This document shows, in pieces, positions 45,267-54,606 of a stretch of DNA of 64,000 nt (its first letter is position 1; each line of letters starts with the position of its first letter). The position numbers and the translations under genes were made by a program. The notes under the pieces are model-generated. The model was not told the origin of the DNA. It did not search any database and saw only the letters and a list, made by a program, of their open reading frames with translations. This DNA is from Ferruginibacter sp. GTDB lineage: Bacteria; Bacteroidota; Bacteroidia; Chitinophagales; Chitinophagaceae. The DNA is taken from the NCBI GenBank assembly GCA_013141435.1, contig JABFQZ010000011.1, forward strand, positions 1-64,000, in the 5' to 3' direction.

Positions 45267-45460
45267 ATGAAAAAGATAAAAAAAACGATGCTGCAGTTGT
45301 GATTCCTTATCAGTAATTGGATGGGGAAAACAACAAAATAAGCAGCGTTACAAATGTAAAAATTGTGGCATTTTATTTAACAATAATGACAAAGTTCAGC
45401 CTATTAAAAATCAGTTTGTTTGGTTTAAAAAGTGGGTGCTAGAAAGGCAGAAAAAAAAAC
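45267..45460 (+). pseudogene. Decayed IS transposase N-terminus with zinc ribbon
   Basis: ATG at 45267 opens MKKIKKT and stops after 11 codons. Shifting frame by one after the run of eight A (45278-45285) gives CCSCDSLSVIGWGKQQNKQR, then YKCKNCGILFNNNDKVQP and NQFVWFKKWVLERQ. This resembles the N-terminal zinc ribbon (CxxC...CxxC) and following region of a Bacteroidota IS transposase of the type called IS256-like Zn-binding variant. The match ends near 45455, just before the sprA stop; the rest of the element is gone. The family name is from memory and is the least certain part. Confidence 0.6.
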
Positions 45461-45463
45461 AAT

Positions 45464-48400
45464 TTATTGTGCCAGCGAAATATGCACTTGCACACCAAAC
45501 CTAGTATTTGTAGTAGGTGCGCTAGATGATATGTAAGGTTTTATTTTTACACGGTCATAATAAAATTTTAGACTTATACGATTGTTTAAAGTATAATCTA
45601 TTGAAGGGCGTAAGGTTATTTCTTTACTTCCTGCAGTAGCAAAATTATTATCTTGATCTAATTTGCTATTTGCTGTTACATTATCTCTTACACCATAATC
45701 AAATCTAAATGCCATTTCATTTTCTAGTTTTTTTCCTCCACCCAAAAATTTAGGCAATTTTAAACCTCCTAGTAAAGGAATACCTCTTTTGCGAAACCCA
45801 GCTCCAATCTTGTACTCGGTACTGCGTTGCTCACTCAATTGGTAATCGTATAAACTTAAGCTCAATGTACGTGACTTTGTGTATTCAAATTTTGCTTGCA
45901 GTTGGTTTACAAATTGCATATCTATACCTACCAATGGCGAAAACTGCTCTTGTATGGTTACATTTGGCACTAAGAAAAAAGGTATGTATGCTTTAGAAAC
46001 CGTATCAAAAAATGATGGATAACCAAATCTAGATACATCTTGATAAAGCAAAGCAGACGAAAATCCATTCATACTCAAACTACCATTGTAGCCATGTGTA
46101 ATATTAATGTTGGTAAATATTTTATCTATACCTTTTACTTTCGATAATCCATTATAATCTAAAGTCCAATTTGGTTTTGGTAATATTGCTTTAAATGGGT
46201 TAGATCTTGTACGGCTATCGGTTTGTTTAATAAGAGAAACCGTTTCTGGATTTTTGCCAGTATATGCTGCTATAAAAGATGGTATTAACACATCTACAGC
46301 ATACTTACCATAACCATAATAATAGCCATCAGCTTGCTTACCACCATTAGGCAACGTATTTGTATAAGGATTTAAAGCACCTAATCTTTTCGAAAGTATT
46401 ATTCTATTATCCTGAAAAGTTTTAAATGTTTCGGGCACTCTGTTTGGGTCAAACTTACCAAAAAGTGTTTTAAATGCTATATAGCTTACATCGAAACTAC
46501 CATTGGAGTATGGCGTAAGGTGCATATATTTAAAATTGGTACCGCCAGTAGTATCTGCATATTTAAAAGTTTCAGAATAATCTTTTGCAAATGTTTTTTT
46601 GAAATTGATGGTAATATTCAAATCTCTAATAGGCTCTAATGTAGCACTTGCTGTAAATGATTGGTCAAAATTTTGTCTAAACAAATAATTGAAATCAGCA
46701 TCTTTGGTTATTAAACCTGTAGCTGCTTTTCTGTTTAGCCAATTGCTATCTACTTGTTTTCCAAAAACAAAATCGAAGCCAGGTGCCATACTCTTAAAAT
46801 TTTGCCCCAGTGCTGTAGTACTATCAGTATAACCTGGCAAGGTAGTATGTGCCTGCTCGGATATAGATATATTAGCTTGCTTTAAACTAGTAATTAATTT
46901 ACCCAAAAATTTAATAGGTCCACCAACATAAGGTACAGCCGATTTATCTAAAATTTTACGTATACGTAGTACTCTTTTACCTTGCTTATTGGTTACACTA
47001 TCTGTTATTTTTGTCCATCTATTTCTCCATTTTTCTCTATCTGCTTTATTAGATGGTGCATCTAACTGGCGCAAAAATTTCGATTTTTGGTATAATCTAT
47101 TAAAATCCATTTGCACAGTGCCTTCGGCTTGGTTTCCGTTTTCTAAAACATTGCCCAAATTGTATGCAAGCCTACTTGCACCAAGCCATTTGTAAGTGGC
47201 TTGGTATTTTATATTGGCTGTTACAAAATCAAAAATTGGTATTTTATTTATAGGTAATGTATATGATAATGATGTAGTTTGATTAAAAACGGTATTTCTA
47301 CCACCTCTAAATAAATTTGTCCAAATAGAATCTTTTTTGGCTTTAGTATCTAACCTTCCTGCTGGTTCATCTACCCTTGAATTGTTGGTAGCCGTATAAT
47401 CTATGTTTATAGATTTTGTTAGTTTCCATTGCAAAATATAATCTCTTTGGTACAACAAATACTTATCGTAGGTTTCGGGTGTTTGGTATTTTTCGCCACC
47501 AAGGCTACGAGGTTTTATTACACCAAATTGTCGTTGTATATCTGCCCTAAAACTTAATTGTGATGGTATTAAATTAAAATTAAAATCTTTTACTACATCA
47601 AACCATTTCGATTTTTGCTTTTTTAATAGTGCTTTAAATGGCGAAACATATTTTGGTGTAGGTGCAAAATTATATCCTACCACTGCTCTATGCCTTGTAA
47701 CATCGTTGTATTCTATTAATGGATTGTAATCGCTTGTTTTTACATAGGAATAGCTCAAATCTACATTGGCAATATCGTAAATTTTAGGTTTTTTATTTTC
47801 TTTACGCACCCTATGCACATTGGTAAAGTTTACTGTTTTTATAGATTGATAGGTTACGGCAGTTTTGCGTATAGAATCTTTTTGGTTAGATGGAGCAGAT
47901 TTTAATTTATCTTTTAATTTTATATCCAAATCATAAGGGTCGTATTGTGGAGCACTTACCGATCGGGTATATTGTGCAAAAAATGGTATTTCTACTCTTG
48001 CTTTTTTAGGCAATAATTTACCTAAAGCTAAATTGGTAGCTACATCAAATTGGTAAAAATTATCTCTATATCTTTCGTTTACTCTTTGCTCTAATGTACC
48101 AAATCCTTGTGTGTGCATATTGCCAGATACAGATAAAGTTCCCAAATCGGCTAAAGCAAAATCAACTCTTAATAATGCTGCATAACCCCCTTTTTCGTCT
48201 AATGTAGAAAGTCGCAATTCGTTTGCCCAAATTTCGCCACTGGCCGATGGGGTAGCACCAGTATTTTCTACCCCTATCAACATGCCTTTTATTTCTCCCA
48301 AATTAGGATTGCCCATTACCGCATACGTTTGGCCATTGGGTTGTGGTTTTTTATAAATTACATTAAGTGGCTGCGATGATAAATTTCTTTCTTGCTTTAT

Positions 48401-51400
48401 TTGTGTAAGTGTTATTAAATCTACATCTAAAGAGTTTAGCGGATTCCAAAGTGCATTGTTGTAAGCTGTATCGTTTAAATCTAAATTTTTTGCACTAAAT
48501 GGAGTGTTTCTTAATGGTATTCTTATTTCATAATAATTATTTATAAAATCAGAGCCAAGTCTAAATACAGCTGTAAGGTCATTATCTTTTAATTTTGGAG
48601 GATCTCCAGGTTTTGCTTCTTCGGCATGCAAATACATCGATAGTTTTTTAAACTGCCTCAAATCTTTATTGCTAAATGTTTGAAAAACCCCTTTTGCATC
48701 TCCTTTTTTAAGGTTAGTAAATTGCAAAGTAAGTGCTTGCTCGTTCGATAATAAATTTACGCCATTGTTGCTCAATGATTGTTGCCTTTGTATATCGCTT
48801 GGTGTGCGGTATGGTAATGGATCTCTAGTGTCGTTTTCTTCTATGTTTACTGCACCTACATTAAAAGCAGTGCCCGATGCTGGTGATGGGTTGCCTGTAG
48901 CATCTATTGCATATTTATAATTACGCCAAATATTACGAGATAATTGTAATGTAGCAAAACGAACTACAGCAGTATCATCAAAACCCGTCATATACATACG
49001 CATAAAACGTATAGATTTAAAATCGGGGATATTACCAATTTTTTTATCGTAAGCATTTATAGGAATACGTATTTGATACCAGGTTTCTTGCCTAGATGGC
49101 CCATTTAACGAAGGAATAGTTACCGTTTTTCTATCTACAATAAATTGTTGCCCTACACTCATTAATGGATCGGTACTTGGTCTTAAATTTAATGTATATT
49201 GATAATACTCTTCAGTTTCGTTCATGGTATTATCTCTATTAAAATCTTCTGCATCGGGGTATGGTGTAGCAGCCGATGAGGTAACTACATTACCATTTTG
49301 AATTTTAGAATTCCCCTCGGTACCATTATAGTTTTTGTAACGAGCTAGTAAACTTTCGTTAGCATTTGTAAAATCTGTTCTATAATGTTTAAAATTATCG
49401 TTTGATGGATCTTCCAATGCTTTATTGTAAGCAACTGAACTTACCCCATAAGTTGTTGCAATTTTATTTAAGTAAGGCTGTCTTACTCTATTTTCGGCAG
49501 AGTCTATCAACCCATCAAAACCTACATCTTGATATACTCTATCATCGGCATTATTGGTAAATGCATTGGTAACTTGTATAGGGTTGCGTGGCACTCTTCC
49601 CCACACTGATGTATCCATTGGCGAAGGTGCATTTGGTGTAGTTATACCATTTTCATATTGTCGTCTGCCATCTTTTAACGCATCTTCGGATACATTTCCA
49701 AGGTTAAATATTAATTTTCCTCCGGTAGATGATGGATTATTTATAAACGGATCTTGTATCCATCCTTCAATAAATTCAATATTTGCGGTTTCAAAATCTG
49801 TTTGATCAATATTTCTTTGAATACCTCCCCATCTTGCTGTCGGGTTTAGCAAATTACCTTGTGCGTTTATATTTACATCATCGTAATTATAAGGACCTTT
49901 TTCTTTAGGATAATACGCTAAGTCAAAAGTTTGCAACTGGTAATCGCCAATACCTGTAGTACGTTGCGGAAAAATTTCTTTTTGGTAAACAGCCCTTACT
50001 CTTGGGTCGTGTACAATGTTATAATCCGTTATAGGGTTACCATTACCAATTGTTTGCAAAACTTGCTCTATCTGATACCAAGCCAGTTTAGCTCTATTTT
50101 TACCATATATAAGGCTATTGCTTGAGTCTGCTTCTGCAAATAGTGGTGTTCCTCCTTTTGGTGTAGATGCTAAACCCCAAGCAGTAGCTGGAAAACGTAA
50201 ATCGATACCCGATTTTACACCTTCAAAATCATCTATGTATATTACTCCTTTGCTGCCTTTGCCTATTTGTTTTGCATGACCAGGTTTTAGTACAGCACCT
50301 TCAAAATACGCATTTACCGATGATGGAGCAGTGGTTTTGTAAAACGGTAGTTTATCTAGTATTTTGGTAAGTTTTGGCAAATTATTTTTATAACTTACAT
50401 CTACACCATACATAGCATTTCGTATTGGGTCTTCGCCAAGGTTTACTTTTGTAAAAAATGGTCTTTCGCTTAGTCGCACAATAGTACCTCCAAGTGCTAA
50501 TTGTGTTTTTGCAGTATTTTTTGCCAAATAATCTAATCTTAAACCCAAAAAAGATTTTTGCTGCAAACCAAAAGATGCATTGTTTTCAAAATTTACTTGC
50601 ACTGGCAGCCCAGCATTTAATATAGCAGGGTTTATAATTTTTATGGTACCAAGGTCGTAGTTAATATCATAATCTAATCCTTCTTGCAAGGCACGCCCAC
50701 CAGCAGTTACCGATACTGAACCTCTAGGAATATTATAGCCTATACTTATATCGCCAGAGCCAGATGTTTTTGCAGAGCCCTTAAGTAAAAACCTATTTAG
50801 AGTAGGAAACTGCTGTGCTACAGCTTTAATAGAATCGTATAAGGCATAAAACAAAGTATCTCTTACATTGGTTGGTACAACATTATATACTTGTGGGGCT
50901 AAATCTTTACCAAAAGGTTCCAATACCGGAAAAATAACTCTACTATATTGCGATAATACGGTTAAACTGTCCATATAGTCAAACACCCCATCGGGCTGTG
51001 GGTCGTTTTGGCTATTTAGCCTATCTAAATTTACTAAAGATATTATGGGTGCACCTTGATTTTTATTACCAAAAGGTACATATCGTTTTGCTCCTAAACC
51101 TGGTTGTTCGTACAATACATCTAACTTAAAATTTTCTTTTGTAAGTGTACCATAGCCTACCGAGTACACATTTTTCATCATCAATTTCCAAATAGGCAAA
51201 TTTACCCGTTGCGATGTAGCTTTTAATAATTTTAAAAACAGAACTTTTTGAGTAGCAGTACTAGTATCTGGTGGTACATCTTCTGAAAACTCACCTACCT
51301 GATATATTTTACCATTGTAAGAATATTGAAAAGCTACACCCAACACCTCATCGGTTTGTAATGGTGAGCTTAATGAAATTGTACCCAATTGAGGATTGTA

Positions 51401-52726
51401 AGTATAGGAGTTGTAATCCAATTTACGTGCATAAAATTTTTCAAAATCCTGTACAGGACTAAGTTGTAAGCCCAATAGTTTTGTAAAAATACCTGCTGGG
51501 TTACGAGCATCGGTAAGGTTTCTAATATTTCTTAATAAATCGTTTGTTTCGTTTTTAGGTTCAGGGGTAGTAAGCAAAACGTTTATAATTGGCGCTGGCA
51601 AAAACGGATTTCTTTCACCCAAATCCATCAATCCTACTACATCTCTAGTTTCGGTGGTAGTACCATTGCGGTTTGTAACCCACACTTGCAGTTTCAATAT
51701 TTGCACCTTAGAAATAATTGCAGGTGCATTTTTCATGGCATTATTGTAATTATCTCTAAAATACTGCGCCAATAAAAAATGTCGGTTTTCTTCATATTCA
51801 TCGGCACGTATTTCAAAATTTTGAGCAGATGAACCGCCTTGCAAATTTACATTTTGCCTTTGCGATTTTTGACTTGCCAAAATACCCGTTATAAATAATT
51901 TGCCAAATTGTAGTTGTGTTTTTACACCAAACAATTGTTGTGCACCAGGTATTAAAGTTCCTTTAGATGCGAAGCTTACAGAGCCTGCTTCAAATCTTTT
52001 TATTATATCATCGTCTTTGCCTGAGTAATCTAATTTTATTTGGTTATCTAAATTAAAATTGGCTAAAGTATTGTAATTTATAGGAAACTTTAGCTTGTCG
52101 CCAATATTAGCATTTACGTTTAATTGTATATTAGGTTGAAAATCTAGTCCTCCATTTTTTCTATTACGTTCTGGCAAAGTTGGGTTATCTATTAATTGCT
52201 TTTGATACCCTAAAACCAAATCTACACTACCTTGTGGGGTAATATCAATTTTACCAGTTCCAAAAAGACGATTAAATAAATTATCGGTAAGCGATAGTTT
52301 TGGTTTTAATAATTTGCCTCTATTGAGCAAGTTGGTAGTATTTGCACGCTTTTTAAAATAATCATTTTCTGCTTGTTTATTACGCATAGCCCAAAACTCA
52401 TCAAAACTGTATGTGGTAGGTATTCTATAATATTTATTACCAATTTTTTCATAAACAGTATAAGTACGTGTAGATGAATTATACACTACTGAGTCGTTGT
52501 AATTAGTAGGGTTTTTTAAATAAAAAGTGCCTTTATTGTTTGCCGATACGGCATCGCTCCTTGTATCATTTATAGGATAATGCAATGTAGGCGGAGGCGT
52601 ATCTACAATATTTTTAGATACATCAAAGGCTTTATAGGTTTTGTTATTAGTAGTAGGTATTGCAAACACCGATAATACAGAAACACATATAAGCAGTACA
52701 GGAAATAATTTTTTTATAAGCAGCAT
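45464..52726 (-). CDS. sprA: SprA, outer-membrane translocon of the type IX secretion system
   Basis: 2420 residues, the expected giant size. A signal peptide ends near 22 (SVFA). Early landmarks are TPQGSVDLVLGYQKQLIDNPTLPERNRKN (split about 160-190), NYNTLANFNLDNQIKLDYSG and GSVSFASKGTLIPGAQQLFG near 245-265. Repeated beta-strand segments follow to the C-terminus, consistent with the 36-strand barrel known for this family. It passes type IX cargo across the outer membrane and is needed for gliding in many members. ruvA precedes it, an arrangement known from Flavobacterium. A T9SS cargo subtilase is encoded 2 kb upstream. Confidence 0.96.
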   Translation of the reverse strand: MLLIKKLFPVLLICVSVLSVFAIPTTNNKTYKAFDVSKNIVDTPPPTLHYPINDTRSDAVSANNKGTFYLKNPTNYNDSVVYNSSTRTYTVYEKIGNKYYRIPTTYSFDEFWAMRNKQAENDYFKKRANTTNLLNRGKLLKPKLSLTDNLFNRLFGTGKIDITPQGSVDLVLGYQKQLIDNPTLPERNRKNGGLDFQPNIQLNVNANIGDKLKFPINYNTLANFNLDNQIKLDYSGKDDDIIKRFEAGSVSFASKGTLIPGAQQLFGVKTQLQFGKLFITGILASQKSQRQNVNLQGGSSAQNFEIRADEYEENRHFLLAQYFRDNYNNAMKNAPAIISKVQILKLQVWVTNRNGTTTETRDVVGLMDLGERNPFLPAPIINVLLTTPEPKNETNDLLRNIRNLTDARNPAGIFTKLLGLQLSPVQDFEKFYARKLDYNSYTYNPQLGTISLSSPLQTDEVLGVAFQYSYNGKIYQVGEFSEDVPPDTSTATQKVLFLKLLKATSQRVNLPIWKLMMKNVYSVGYGTLTKENFKLDVLYEQPGLGAKRYVPFGNKNQGAPIISLVNLDRLNSQNDPQPDGVFDYMDSLTVLSQYSRVIFPVLEPFGKDLAPQVYNVVPTNVRDTLFYALYDSIKAVAQQFPTLNRFLLKGSAKTSGSGDISIGYNIPRGSVSVTAGGRALQEGLDYDINYDLGTIKIINPAILNAGLPVQVNFENNASFGLQQKSFLGLRLDYLAKNTAKTQLALGGTIVRLSERPFFTKVNLGEDPIRNAMYGVDVSYKNNLPKLTKILDKLPFYKTTAPSSVNAYFEGAVLKPGHAKQIGKGSKGVIYIDDFEGVKSGIDLRFPATAWGLASTPKGGTPLFAEADSSNSLIYGKNRAKLAWYQIEQVLQTIGNGNPITDYNIVHDPRVRAVYQKEIFPQRTTGIGDYQLQTFDLAYYPKEKGPYNYDDVNINAQGNLLNPTARWGGIQRNIDQTDFETANIEFIEGWIQDPFINNPSSTGGKLIFNLGNVSEDALKDGRRQYENGITTPNAPSPMDTSVWGRVPRNPIQVTNAFTNNADDRVYQDVGFDGLIDSAENRVRQPYLNKIATTYGVSSVAYNKALEDPSNDNFKHYRTDFTNANESLLARYKNYNGTEGNSKIQNGNVVTSSAATPYPDAEDFNRDNTMNETEEYYQYTLNLRPSTDPLMSVGQQFIVDRKTVTIPSLNGPSRQETWYQIRIPINAYDKKIGNIPDFKSIRFMRMYMTGFDDTAVVRFATLQLSRNIWRNYKYAIDATGNPSPASGTAFNVGAVNIEENDTRDPLPYRTPSDIQRQQSLSNNGVNLLSNEQALTLQFTNLKKGDAKGVFQTFSNKDLRQFKKLSMYLHAEEAKPGDPPKLKDNDLTAVFRLGSDFINNYYEIRIPLRNTPFSAKNLDLNDTAYNNALWNPLNSLDVDLITLTQIKQERNLSSQPLNVIYKKPQPNGQTYAVMGNPNLGEIKGMLIGVENTGATPSASGEIWANELRLSTLDEKGGYAALLRVDFALADLGTLSVSGNMHTQGFGTLEQRVNERYRDNFYQFDVATNLALGKLLPKKARVEIPFFAQYTRSVSAPQYDPYDLDIKLKDKLKSAPSNQKDSIRKTAVTYQSIKTVNFTNVHRVRKENKKPKIYDIANVDLSYSYVKTSDYNPLIEYNDVTRHRAVVGYNFAPTPKYVSPFKALLKKQKSKWFDVVKDFNFNLIPSQLSFRADIQRQFGVIKPRSLGGEKYQTPETYDKYLLYQRDYILQWKLTKSINIDYTATNNSRVDEPAGRLDTKAKKDSIWTNLFRGGRNTVFNQTTSLSYTLPINKIPIFDFVTANIKYQATYKWLGASRLAYNLGNVLENGNQAEGTVQMDFNRLYQKSKFLRQLDAPSNKADREKWRNRWTKITDSVTNKQGKRVLRIRKILDKSAVPYVGGPIKFLGKLITSLKQANISISEQAHTTLPGYTDSTTALGQNFKSMAPGFDFVFGKQVDSNWLNRKAATGLITKDADFNYLFRQNFDQSFTASATLEPIRDLNITINFKKTFAKDYSETFKYADTTGGTNFKYMHLTPYSNGSFDVSYIAFKTLFGKFDPNRVPETFKTFQDNRIILSKRLGALNPYTNTLPNGGKQADGYYYGYGKYAVDVLIPSFIAAYTGKNPETVSLIKQTDSRTRSNPFKAILPKPNWTLDYNGLSKVKGIDKIFTNINITHGYNGSLSMNGFSSALLYQDVSRFGYPSFFDTVSKAYIPFFLVPNVTIQEQFSPLVGIDMQFVNQLQAKFEYTKSRTLSLSLYDYQLSEQRSTEYKIGAGFRKRGIPLLGGLKLPKFLGGGKKLENEMAFRFDYGVRDNVTANSKLDQDNNFATAGSKEITLRPSIDYTLNNRISLKFYYDRVKIKPYISSSAPTTNTRFGVQVHISLAQ

Positions 52727-52755
52727 TCAAATAATAAGTTAACGTAAATCTGGTC

Positions 52756-53343
52756 TCAAATGGCTTTAAGTGCTTTTTTAATTAGATCCTCCAATTTTGC
52801 AATTTCGGGTTCTGCTGTTAATATTTTTTTTACTGATAATTCGGCTTGTTTTTGGGCAATTCCTAATGCAAATAAAGCATTTATTGCGTCTCTTTCCAAA
52901 CTAAAGACGACTTTTCCCCAGTTTTGGCTGCTCGAATCTGATTTTAATCCAACTTTATCCTTTAGTTCTAGCACCAACCTTTCGGCAGTTTTTTTACCAA
53001 TACCTTTTACACTTTCTATTAATCGTACATTATTTGTAGCTACAGCATTGGCAACTTCATCTGGTTTTAAAGACGATAACATCATACGAGCAGTAGCTGC
53101 ACCTACACCCGAAACACTAATTAACAATACAAACATGTCTTTTTCTTCTTTTTCAAAAAAACCATATATTGTATGAGCATCTTCTTTTATTTGAAGATAG
53201 GTAAATAGTTTACCCTCCTCCAATTGTTGTAATGCCGTGTATGTATTTAACGTTATATTAACTTCATAACCTACGCCATTTACATCTATATATACTTGAG
53301 CAGCACTTTTAAAAACAAATTTTCCACGCAAATATGCATACAT
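52756..53343 (-). CDS. ruvA: Holliday junction branch-migration protein RuvA
   Basis: 195 residues. MYAYLRGKFVFKSAAQVYIDVNGVGYEV is the N-terminal OB fold. The two helix-hairpin-helix motifs are in LLISVSGVGAATARMML near 77-93 and IESVKGIGKKTAERLV near 111-126. The C-terminal domain III (ALFALGIAQKQAELSVKKIL) contacts RuvB. It binds the junction as a tetramer. sprA is 29 bp downstream on the same strand. Confidence 0.95.
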   Translation of the reverse strand: MYAYLRGKFVFKSAAQVYIDVNGVGYEVNITLNTYTALQQLEEGKLFTYLQIKEDAHTIYGFFEKEEKDMFVLLISVSGVGAATARMMLSSLKPDEVANAVATNNVRLIESVKGIGKKTAERLVLELKDKVGLKSDSSSQNWGKVVFSLERDAINALFALGIAQKQAELSVKKILTAEPEIAKLEDLIKKALKAI

Positions 53344-53476
53344 ATAATAAAAGTATATATTTAATTAGCGAAAATAAGGAATTATATAATTAAAAGCTAA
53401 AAAATATCTTGCAAAAAATTGATTTATCTTTACAAAAAACAAACCCCATTATTTTACGTAAATATATTTCCTTTTT

Positions 53477-54466
53477 ATGGAAAAAATAACTGCAGCTATT
53501 ACAAGTGTTGGAGGCTATGTGCCAGAATATAGGCTAACAAATGCCATTTTGGAAACTATGATAGATACCAATGATGAATGGATAAAAACCAGAACTGGTG
53601 TAAGTGAAAGGCGAATACAAAAAGGAGAAGGCTTAGCATCTAGCGATATGGGAGTGGAAGCAGTAAAAAATATTTTGCAAAAAAAAGGAATTTCTCCAGA
53701 TGAAATTGACTGTGTTATATGTGCTACTGTTACACCCGATATGCTTTTTCCATCTACAGCAAATATTATTAGTGATAAAGCTGGTATAAAAAATGCATTT
53801 AGTTTTGATATAAATGCAGCTTGCTCTGGTTTTTTATATGCACTAACTACGGGTACTGCACTTATTGAAAGTGGAAGATATAAAAAAATAATAGTAGTAG
53901 GTGTAGATAAAATGAGTAGTATAGTAGATTATACCGACCGTACAACATGTGTATTATTTGGCGATGGAGCAGGAGCAGTTTTATTAGAACCATCAACTGA
54001 TGAAAACGGCATTAAAGATAGTTTGCTAAGAACCGATGGAAGTGGAAAACCATTTTTGCACATGAAAGCTGGAGGTTCTTTAAAACCATCTACCATTGAA
54101 ACTGTAATGGCAAAAGAGCATTTCATATACCAAGAAGGGCAAACTGTTTTTAAAGTTGCTGTAAAAAGCATGGCAGATGTGAGCTACGAATTAATGCAAA
54201 GAAATAATTTGACAGGCGATGATATTGCTTGGCTTGTTCCACACCAAGCAAACTTGCGCATAATAGATGCTACAGCTAATAGAATGGGATTGCCAAAAGA
54301 AAAAATTATGATAAATATTGAAAAATATGGCAATACCACCGCAGCTACTATTCCACTTTGCTTGTGGGATTGGGAAAGCAAATTGAAAAAAGGCGATAAC
54401 CTTATATTTGCTGCTTTTGGTGGTGGTTTTACATGGGGAGCTACTTGGGTAAAATGGGCGTATTGA
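53477..54466 (+). CDS. fabH: Beta-ketoacyl-ACP synthase III
   Basis: 329 residues. The catalytic triad is complete: Cys116 in [13 protein letters not shown], His in [10 protein letters not shown] near 254 and Asn in [12 protein letters not shown] near 284. [13 protein letters not shown] near 35-47 and [12 protein letters not shown] near 157 are family signatures. It starts fatty-acid synthesis by condensing acyl-CoA with malonyl-ACP. It stands alone, divergent from ruvA, and is followed by a tandem repeat. Confidence 0.93.
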   Translation: MEKITAAITSVGGYVPEYRLTNAILETMIDTNDEWIKTRTGVSERRIQKGEGLASSDMGVEAVKNILQKKGISPDEIDCVICATVTPDMLFPSTANIISDKAGIKNAFSFDINAACSGFLYALTTGTALIESGRYKKIIVVGVDKMSSIVDYTDRTTCVLFGDGAGAVLLEPSTDENGIKDSLLRTDGSGKPFLHMKAGGSLKPSTIETVMAKEHFIYQEGQTVFKVAVKSMADVSYELMQRNNLTGDDIAWLVPHQANLRIIDATANRMGLPKEKIMINIEKYGNTTAATIPLCLWDWESKLKKGDNLIFAAFGGGFTWGATWVKWAY

Positions 54467-54469
54467 TTA

Positions 54470-54510
54470 GTATTGAGATATGAGTATTGAGATATGAGTA
54501 TTGAGATTTG
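54470..54510. repeat. TATTGAGATATGAG tandem array, three units
   Basis: The 14-bp unit TATTGAGATATGAG is present twice exactly and a third time with changes, starting at 54471, 4 bp after the fabH stop. The same unit forms the array at 19096-19220. It is a dispersed simple repeat of unknown role. Confidence 0.75.
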
Positions 54511-54606
54511 TAACTTATAAACAGGCTTTATTCACAATCATAAATTTACAACACAGAACTTAAAACTTATAACCTAAAACTTAGAGAACCTTGAAAATAA
54601 AAACAA

